Positions 6,550 through 10,931 of a stretch of 10,931 nucleotides of DNA are shown here, piece after piece (positions within the stretch are counted from its first letter, which is position 1; every line of letters starts with the position of its first letter). A model generated the notes under the pieces. The model was not told where the DNA came from and did no database searches. It saw only the letters and a list, made by a program, of their open reading frames with translations. Source of the DNA: Propionivibrio sp. (GTDB lineage Bacteria > Pseudomonadota > Gammaproteobacteria > Burkholderiales > Rhodocyclaceae); contig JAGNOM010000068.1 in NCBI GenBank assembly GCA_017990155.1, positions 1 to 10,931 on the forward strand, given 5' to 3'. The position numbers were made by a program, and so were the translations under genes.

Positions 6550-7305
6550 ATGTCCGCCCGCTCTACATTCGCGTCGTTCATCGGGGCCATCCGCTTCTTC
6601 ACGCGCCTGCGCATTCCCGGACGGCTCGGGCACGACAGCCTCGCGCTCGAACGCGCCATCGGTTTCTTCCCGGCCACCGGCCTGATCGTCGGCGGCCTCG
6701 CCGCTGCCGTCTTTGCCGCAGCCATCCTGATCCTGCCCAAGACGCTCGCCGTCGTGTTGGCCATTGGCGTCGCCATCGCGCTCACCGGCGCCATTCACGA
6801 AGACGGCTGGAACGATACGGTCGATGGCTTCGGCAGCAGCCTCGACAAGCAGGAAATCCTTTCGATTATGCGCGACTCGCAGGTGCGCGCCGTTGGCGCG
6901 GCCGCCCTCATCGCCCTGCTCGTCAGCCGCCTGCTCGCGCTCGTCGAACTCGACCAGGCACTGATCCCGGCGGCGCTCGTCGCCGGTCACGCTGTCTCGC
7001 GCTTCTGTGCCACCGTTGTCTTCGCCAAGCTCGACTACGTGCGCGCAGAGGGCAAAGCCAAGCCGTTCAACCAGCGCGTGCGCGACCACGAACTCGCGCT
7101 TGCCGCACTGCCGGCGCTGATTCCACTGTTCTTCCTGCCCTTCTGGCCGGTCGTTTTCGCACTCGCCTTTGCCGCTGGCGCCACGTATTGGTTGGCGCGC
7201 ATGTTCAAGAAGCGCATCGGCGGCTACACCGGCGACTGCCTCGGCGCAACGCAACAATTTGCCGAACTCGCGTTCTACGGTGGGTTACTCTGCCGATTCT
7301 CCTGA
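6550..7305 (+). CDS. cobS: Adenosylcobinamide-GDP ribazoletransferase (cobalamin synthase), paralog 1 (divergent)
   Basis: This 251-residue integral membrane enzyme (CobS/CobV family) joins adenosylcobinamide-GDP to an alpha-ribotide. Signatures are GAIRFFTRL (12-20), HEDGWND (83-89), DGFG (92-95) and GGYTGDCLGATQQ near the C-terminus, with several hydrophobic helices between. An ATG at 6541 would add three residues. The ATG at 6550 is preferred because its first 20 residues align without gaps to cobS2 and the AGGCAGG sequence (6533-6539) is then 10 nt upstream. Against cobS2 it departs from the conserved block: DGFGSSLDKQEIL replaces DGFGGGWGKERIL, and DSQVRAVG replaces DSRIGSYG, with loss of glycines and of two arginines (102, 111). 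Its partner cobT1 is divergent too, so the pair may share a special substrate. Partial loss of function is the alternative. Confidence 0.92.
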   Translation: MSARSTFASFIGAIRFFTRLRIPGRLGHDSLALERAIGFFPATGLIVGGLAAAVFAAAILILPKTLAVVLAIGVAIALTGAIHEDGWNDTVDGFGSSLDKQEILSIMRDSQVRAVGAAALIALLVSRLLALVELDQALIPAALVAGHAVSRFCATVVFAKLDYVRAEGKAKPFNQRVRDHELALAALPALIPLFFLPFWPVVFALAFAAGATYWLARMFKKRIGGYTGDCLGATQQFAELAFYGGLLCRFS

Positions 7306-7341
7306 TCGTTCCGGCACAAATCAAAAGCACAAGGTGACCCG

Positions 7342-8193
7342 ATGACCTCGCATACGCCCCGCTTCGAATACCCCCGCGTCCTCTCGATTGCCGGCTCAGA
7401 CAGCGGCGGCGGCGCGGGCATCCAGGCCGACCTGAAGACAATCGCCGCACTCGGCTGCTTCGGCATGACGGCGATCACGGCGCTGACCGCGCAAAATACC
7501 TGCGGCGTGCGCGCCATCCACGGCATACCGCCGCAGATGCTGCGCGACCAGATCGACGCGGTAATCGAGGACATCGGCACCGACGCGGTCAAGATCGGGA
7601 TGCTGCACGCGCCGGAGATCGTGCGCACCGTCGCCGAAGCGATCGACCGCCATTCGCTGCAAAACGTCGTGTTCGATCCGGTCATGGTCGCCACCAGCGG
7701 CGCCGTCCTCATCGAGCAGGACTCGATGGACGTGCTCGTGCGCGAACTCTTCCCGCGCGCAACGCTGATCACGCCGAATCTCGACGAAGCCGGCCTGCTC
7801 GTCGGCAAGCCGCTGACCTCGACCGAAGACATGGAGCACGCCGCATTGACGCTGCGTTCGCAAGGCGCCCGCGCGGTGCTGGTCAAAGGTGGACATCTGC
7901 CAGGCGAGACAGTCATCGACCTGCTGCTCACCGAAAGCGGCGAGAAGATCTGGATGAAGGCGCCGCGCATTCAAAGTCCGAACACGCACGGCACCGGCTG
8001 CACGCTTTCGAGCGCCATCGCCGCGCACCTTGCGCTGGGCGAGTCGCTCGTTGAAGCGGTGCGCGCCGCCCGGCTCTACGTGCGCGATGCCCTGCAAGCC
8101 GGCGCGCTGGTGCGTACCGGCAATTGCGGCGGACCGCTCAACCATGCCCATTCGCCGGTCGCCATGCACTTGCGGCCATTGCAGCACCCATGA
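7342..8193 (+). CDS. thiD: Hydroxymethylpyrimidine / phosphomethylpyrimidine kinase
   Basis: This 283-residue ribokinase-family enzyme would act in thiamin synthesis, phosphorylating hydroxymethylpyrimidine twice to HMP-PP. Motifs are AGSDSGGGAGIQADLKT (17-33), TALTAQNTCGV, VKIGMLH, DPVMVATSG, LITPNLDEAGLL, VLVKGGH and the anion-hole segment NTHGTGCTLSSAIAAHLA with catalytic cysteine C220. Length is normal for stand-alone ThiD (about 260-285). AAGGTGA (7331-7337) serves as the ribosome-binding site 4 nt before the ATG. It follows cobS1 by 36 nt, so it is probably the last gene of the cobT1 transcript. A thiamin gene between two cobT-cobS pairs is unexpected. It may be plain HMP kinase, or a kinase of a related small molecule; the sequence itself looks like ordinary ThiD. 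Confidence 0.93.
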   Translation: MTSHTPRFEYPRVLSIAGSDSGGGAGIQADLKTIAALGCFGMTAITALTAQNTCGVRAIHGIPPQMLRDQIDAVIEDIGTDAVKIGMLHAPEIVRTVAEAIDRHSLQNVVFDPVMVATSGAVLIEQDSMDVLVRELFPRATLITPNLDEAGLLVGKPLTSTEDMEHAALTLRSQGARAVLVKGGHLPGETVIDLLLTESGEKIWMKAPRIQSPNTHGTGCTLSSAIAAHLALGESLVEAVRAARLYVRDALQAGALVRTGNCGGPLNHAHSPVAMHLRPLQHP

Positions 8194-8226
8194 GCGTTTC
8201 AGGCAATTCGCGCCGGAACGCGGGCG

Positions 8227-8232
8227 TATAAT
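8227..8232 (+). promoter_or_regulatory. Consensus -10 box TATAAT upstream of cobT2
   Basis: A perfect TATAAT lies in the 99-bp gap between thiD and cobT2, with 60 nt between it and the cobT2 ATG. The flanks GCGTATAATC match those before cobT1, and both are followed by a pyrimidine-rich leader. The expected -35 region (about 8204-8209, CAATTC) is weak. It suggests that cobT2-cobS2-cobC form their own transcription unit. Motif-based only. Confidence 0.45.
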
Positions 8233-8292
8233 CGCCGTCTTCCCGAACCCGCCTTCCAACCGATTTTTCCATCCTTCCTACCGGACTTACTC

Positions 8293-9333
8293 ATGCTATT
8301 CGCCATCGCCTCACCCGGCAGTTCGCTTGATGCCGCGTTGCTCGACAAGATCAACAACAAGACCAAACCGCTCGGTTCGCTCGGGCAGCTGGAACAACTG
8401 GCGCTGCAGATCGGCCGCATCCAGAAGACGCTGACGCCGGCGTTGACCAATCCGCAGATCCTCGTCTTTGCCGGCGACCATGGCGCGGCGAAGGCCGGTG
8501 TTTCGGCTTTTCCGCAGGACGTCACCTGGCAGATGGTCGAGAACTTCCTGGCCGGCGGTGCCGCGATCAACGTCTTCGCCAGGCACAACGGCCTCGGGCT
8601 GCGCGTGATCGATTCCGGCGTCGCGCACGATTTCGGCGCGCGTGACGGCCTGGTCGACGCCAAAGTCGGCCCCGGCACGCGCAACTACATTGAAGAACCG
8701 GCGATGGGCGCACACGAATGCGCTGCCGCACTGGTCAAGGGCGCCGAGATCGCGCGCAAGCTGGCCGACGAAGGCTGCAATGTCCTCGGCTTCGGTGAAA
8801 TGGGCATCGGCAACACCGCCGCCGCCTCGCTCATCACGCACGCACTGACCGGTGTTTCGCTCGAAGACTGCGTCGGGCGCGGCACCGGCCTCGACGACGC
8901 CGGCCTCACGCGCAAGCGCGACCTGCTCGCGCAAGCCGTCGCCCGCGCGGCGCTACCGGCCGACGCCGATCCGATGAACGTGCTTGCCGAGTTCGGCGGC
9001 TTCGAGATCGTGATGATGGCCGGCGCCATGCTCGGCGCGGCCGAGCGTGGCATGACGCTGCTCATCGACGGCTTTATCGTCACCTCGGCGCTGCTCGCCG
9101 CGTCGCGCATCGCACCGTCGATCCGCGAATACTGCGTCTTCTGCCACCGCTCGGCTGAACCGGGCCACCTCGCGCAACTGCAGGATCTCCAGGCCGAGCC
9201 GCTGATCGACCTCGGGCTGCGCCTCGGCGAAGGGACCGGCGCCGCGCTCGCCTGGCCGCTGGTCAGCGCCGCGGTCGCCTTCCTCAACGAGATGGCGAGC
9301 TTTGCCTCGGCCGGCGTCAGCGAAAAGGGCTGA
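8293..9333 (+). CDS. cobT: Nicotinate-nucleotide--dimethylbenzimidazole phosphoribosyltransferase, paralog 2 (canonical)
   Basis: This 346-residue CobT makes alpha-ribazole phosphate or a related alpha-ribotide from nicotinate mononucleotide and the lower-ligand base. It carries the standard motifs: NKTKPLGSLGQLE, FAGDHGAAKAGVSAFPQDVTWQMVENFL, VGPGTRNY, GEMGIGNTAAASL (E169, M170), CVGRGTGLDDAGL, LLIDGFIVTSALLA (D259, F261), CHRSAEPGH and RLGEGTGAALA with catalytic glutamate E313. It is about 60% identical by eye to the product of cobT1 and looks more like the usual bacterial enzyme at each motif where the two differ. No strong Shine-Dalgarno is visible before the ATG. It is followed by a 71-bp gap with a strong hairpin and then cobS2. 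Confidence 0.95.
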   Translation: MLFAIASPGSSLDAALLDKINNKTKPLGSLGQLEQLALQIGRIQKTLTPALTNPQILVFAGDHGAAKAGVSAFPQDVTWQMVENFLAGGAAINVFARHNGLGLRVIDSGVAHDFGARDGLVDAKVGPGTRNYIEEPAMGAHECAAALVKGAEIARKLADEGCNVLGFGEMGIGNTAAASLITHALTGVSLEDCVGRGTGLDDAGLTRKRDLLAQAVARAALPADADPMNVLAEFGGFEIVMMAGAMLGAAERGMTLLIDGFIVTSALLAASRIAPSIREYCVFCHRSAEPGHLAQLQDLQAEPLIDLGLRLGEGTGAALAWPLVSAAVAFLNEMASFASAGVSEKG

Positions 9334-9345
9334 CCTTAAAGCACT

Positions 9346-9371
9346 GCCTGGCCGTAACCCGTCGGCCAGGC
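9346..9371 (+). other. Perfect 9-bp hairpin between cobT2 and cobS2
   Basis: GCCTGGCCG (9346-9354) pairs exactly with CGGCCAGGC (9363-9371) around the 8-nt loop TAACCCGT, starting 12 nt after the cobT2 stop. No T-run follows, so it is not a normal intrinsic terminator. It could shield the 3' end of a cobT2 message, set the ratio of CobT to CobS, or cause partial termination. The corresponding cobT1-cobS1 junction is only 15 nt and has no such structure. Confidence 0.6.
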
Positions 9372-9404
9372 GATTGACGCTGCAAACCCACGAAAGTCTG
9401 GGCC

Positions 9405-10163
9405 ATGTCTTCCCGCCACGAACTCGAATACCTCTTCGGCGCCATCCGTTTCTTCACCCGCCTGCCGGTTCCGCACTGGGTCGGGCACAGCAGCGAGGCG
9501 CTCGAGCGCTCGATGCGCTACTTCCCGGCGGTCGGTCTGATCGTCGGCTTCATCGGCGCGCTGGTCTTCGCCGTTACCTCGTTCTTCTGGCCGAAAACGC
9601 TGGCGGTGCTGGCGTCGATGGCGGCAACGCTCTATGCCACCGGCGCCTTCCACGAGGACGGCTGGAGCGACATGGTCGACGGCTTCGGCGGCGGCTGGGG
9701 CAAAGAACGCATCCTGGCGATCATGAAGGACTCGCGGATCGGCAGCTACGGTGCCGTGGCGCTGATCATGGTGCTGCTCACCAAGTTCTGCGCGCTCGTC
9801 GAAATCGACCTGCTGATGATCCCGGTGACGCTGATCGCCGGCCACGGCTTCTCGCGCCTGTGCGCCGCGCTGCTGATGAGCCAGCTCGACTACGTGCGCG
9901 ACGAGGAAGGCAAGTCCAAGCCGCTCGCCACACGCATTGGCCGCGGCGAATTGACCTTCGCGGCGGTCACCGGCAGTCTCCCGCTGTTCCTGCTCGCCCC
10001 CAGTCAGTCGATCCCGGCCGTCGTCCTCGCCCTGCTCGCGACGCTCTGGCTCGGCCGCATGTTCAAAAAGCAGATCGGCGGCTATACCGGCGATTGTCTC
10101 GGAGCGACGCAGCAGCTGGCCGAGGTCGCCTTCTACTGCGGCATGCTGTGCAAGTTTTCCTGA
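9405..10163 (+). CDS. cobS: Adenosylcobinamide-GDP ribazoletransferase (cobalamin synthase), paralog 2 (canonical)
   Basis: This 252-residue membrane enzyme completes the nucleotide loop by joining adenosylcobinamide-GDP with an alpha-ribotide. It has the family signatures GAIRFFTRLPVP (12-23), HEDGWSD (83-89), DGFGGGWGKERIL (92-104), IMKDSRIGSYGA and GGYTGDCLGATQQ near the C-terminus, among several hydrophobic segments (about 47-61, 65-82, 117-132, 135-150 and the last third). It is about half identical by eye to the cobS1 product, with a one-residue indel near YVRDEEGK. Unlike cobS1 it keeps the glycines and arginines of the central block. The start follows from gap-free alignment with cobS1; no strong ribosome-binding site is visible. 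Its 3' end overlaps cobC by 16 nt. Confidence 0.95.
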   Translation: MSSRHELEYLFGAIRFFTRLPVPHWVGHSSEALERSMRYFPAVGLIVGFIGALVFAVTSFFWPKTLAVLASMAATLYATGAFHEDGWSDMVDGFGGGWGKERILAIMKDSRIGSYGAVALIMVLLTKFCALVEIDLLMIPVTLIAGHGFSRLCAALLMSQLDYVRDEEGKSKPLATRIGRGELTFAAVTGSLPLFLLAPSQSIPAVVLALLATLWLGRMFKKQIGGYTGDCLGATQQLAEVAFYCGMLCKFS

Positions 10164-10669
10164 TCCGCCACCCGAAACCGGTGATCGAAACCGGCATCTG
10201 CTACGGCCGGCTCGACGTCGACGCGCACGCGCCGCTGACCGTGGCGGACTGCATCAAACCGCTGCTACCCGCAGACGTTCTGGTTTTTTCCAGCCCGCTG
10301 CGTCGCGCCCGGCAACTGGCTGAGGCGCTGCATCCATCGCCCGTGATCGACCAACGCCTGTGCGAGATCGACTTCGGTGACTGGGAAGGCCGCGCGTGGG
10401 ACGACATCGAGCGCGACGCCCTAGACGCCTGGGCCGCCGACGTCACCGGCTTCGTCCCGCCCGGTGGCGAATCGGTCGCCCAACTACAGGAACGCGTGAT
10501 CGACTTCGCGACCTCGCTGGCAGCGCAACCAGCCGTCGCCCTCGTCGCGCACGCCGGCGTACTGCGCGCGCTCGTCGGCCACTGGCTGCAGCTGCCGGTT
10601 GCCGAATGGACGCAACTGCAATTCGACTTCGGCAGCCTGACCACCCTCCACATCGATCACACCAACTGA
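10148..10669 (+). CDS. cobC: Alpha-ribazole phosphatase (histidine phosphatase superfamily)
   Basis: This 173-residue cytoplasmic phosphatase would remove the 5'-phosphate from the CobS product (adenosylcobalamin phosphate) or from alpha-ribazole phosphate. The phosphohistidine motif is RHPKP (7-11) with H8. It is followed by CYGRLDV, FSSPLRRARQLAEAL, the acid motif CEIDFGDWEGR, PPGGES and LVAHAGVLRALVG with the second catalytic histidine H135. The reading frame is open far upstream, inside cobS2, but the only start that places the motif properly is GTG at 10148 (reads MQVFLIRHPKP). This overlaps cobS2 by 16 nt and implies translational coupling. Position directly after cobS2 supports the alpha-ribazole role over a generic phosphoglycerate-mutase-like one. 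Confidence 0.9.
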   Translation: MQVFLIRHPKPVIETGICYGRLDVDAHAPLTVADCIKPLLPADVLVFSSPLRRARQLAEALHPSPVIDQRLCEIDFGDWEGRAWDDIERDALDAWAADVTGFVPPGGESVAQLQERVIDFATSLAAQPAVALVAHAGVLRALVGHWLQLPVAEWTQLQFDFGSLTTLHIDHTN

Positions 10670-10720
10670 CAGAAAGGCTAGTGTCGTGGTGCACTCTTGA
10701 TGAGACTGGTGTTCGGCAGC

Positions 10721-10739
10721 GCGGTCGCCGCAGTTTCTT
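10721..10739 (+). terminator. Weak candidate terminator after cobC
   Basis: GCGG/CCGC (10721-10724 with 10728-10731) makes a 4-bp stem around TCG, followed by AGTTTCTT. The stem is short and the T-tract is broken, so this is only a possible intrinsic terminator of the cobT2-cobS2-cobC unit. The REP-like hairpin directly after it may do the same job. Confidence 0.2.
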
Positions 10740-10808
10740 GTAGGAGCCCGGTTTCACCGGGCGATTGCCCGGGTTGCTTCGTGGAGACGCCTTATCGCGT
10801 AGCGAGCT
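10740..10808. repeat. REP/BIME-like element, copy 2 (truncated by an insertion sequence)
   Basis: This 69-bp segment matches the left part of the element at 4739. It has the same GTAGGAG head (10740-10746), the same first hairpin with paired changes (GCCCGGT/ACCGGGC instead of GCCCGAT/ATCGGGC), and the shared stretch TTATCGCG[C/T]AGCGAGCT. The distance from GTAGGAG to GAGCT is 69 bp in both copies. In copy 1 the central palindrome then closes with GCGCCC. Here the match stops just after GAGCTA, giving way to AATGGGATGG, and no inverted CTCCTAC end follows inside the window. The right half is presumably on the far side of the insertion sequence. Confidence 0.75.
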
Positions 10809-10931
10809 AATGGGATGGTCGCCCCGACCCGAAACGGCATCTGAGTGCCAAAGTGGCGAATGGAAATTCCCACTGACCGAGAGAGGCGACCGAAATGAAG
10901 ATTACGACAATTGGCATTGACTTGGCAAAGA
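10809..10931 (+). mobile_element. Left end of an IS110-family insertion sequence (continues past the window)
   Basis: The left boundary is placed at about 10809-10810, where similarity to the intact REP-like copy ends; it is uncertain by one or two bases. The 86-nt leader before the transposase start has GGTCGCC (10817-10823) and GGCGACC (10885-10891), able to close a long stem, with inner hairpins GGCAT/GTGCC (10836-10840 with 10845-10849) and GTGG/CCAC (10853-10856 with 10870-10873). IS110-family elements encode a guide-like (bridge/seeker) RNA in a non-coding end. In the IS1111 subgroup this lies after the transposase, and the short leader here fits that arrangement, but the subgroup cannot be fixed from this window. 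Confidence 0.7.
10895..10931 (+). CDS. IS110-family transposase, 5' fragment (cut by the window end)
   Basis: Only twelve codons are present, reading MKITTIGIDLAK. This is a very typical N-terminus for IS110/IS1111 transposases: the aspartate of GIDLAK starts the RuvC-like DEDD catalytic domain. GAGAGG (10881-10886) is a good ribosome-binding site 8 nt before the ATG. The family call rests on this short match plus the structured leader and the insertion within a REP-like palindrome, a known habit of the family. Whether the gene is complete cannot be seen. Confidence 0.75.
   Translation, partial: MKITTIGIDLAK

Noticed and set aside
5518..7257. A 579-codon open frame on the minus strand opposite cobT1-cobS1
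   Set aside because: It is antisense to two clear enzyme genes in GC-rich DNA, where such frames are common. Its product is low-complexity, rich in D, E, A, G and R, with no recognisable motif.
8190..8231. A 13-codon ORF overlapping the thiD stop as ATGA
   Set aside because: It is very short, has no conserved feature, and its stop lies in the TATAAT box of cobT2. It is most likely chance.
1..10931. CRISPR arrays, toxin-antitoxin or phage-defence genes
   Set aside because: No regularly spaced direct repeats and no genes of these types were seen. All sizeable genes belong to cobamide or thiamin metabolism, or to the IS.

Overview
The window is a GC-rich stretch from a proteobacterium, most likely a betaproteobacterium of the Rhodocyclales type. 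That placement rests on gene style, the REP-like repeats and the cobalamin gene set, not on a database match. It is dense and almost wholly devoted to the late steps of cobamide (vitamin B12) synthesis. No stretch over 300 bases lacks a gene.

Layout. A tRNA-Arg(CCG) lies on the minus strand at the left edge (1-77). Reading leftwards from 3000 is a tightly overlapping minus-strand operon: cbiB, cobD (threonine-phosphate decarboxylase) and btuF (periplasmic corrinoid-binding protein). Divergent from it, after only 43 bp, is cobQ (3044-4540), followed by a 59-residue two-helix membrane protein. A 106-bp REP/BIME-like palindromic element (4739-4844) separates that from convergent cobU (4867-5412, minus). 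From 5488 a plus-strand block runs cobT1-cobS1-thiD, then, behind a second TATAAT box, cobT2-cobS2-cobC (to 10669). A second, interrupted copy of the REP-like element follows (10740-10808). It is cut by the left end of an IS110-family insertion sequence whose transposase starts at 10895 and runs off the window.

How the genes work together. CobQ amidates the corrin ring to cobyric acid. CobD makes aminopropanol phosphate and CbiB attaches it. CobU activates the product with GTP. CobT makes the alpha-ribotide of the lower ligand, CobS joins the two halves and CobC removes the phosphate. BtuF captures corrinoids for salvage. Every nucleotide-loop assembly step is covered, and CobT and CobS are each present twice.

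Most notable points. (1) The cobT-cobS pair is duplicated; pair 2 looks canonical, while both members of pair 1 have changes in conserved motifs, which suggests specialisation, perhaps for a different lower ligand. (2) A thiamin-pathway kinase gene, thiD, sits between the pairs. (3) An IS110-family element has inserted inside a REP-like palindrome, and the intact copy elsewhere in the window lets the junction be placed almost to the base. No cobalamin riboswitch was recognised.
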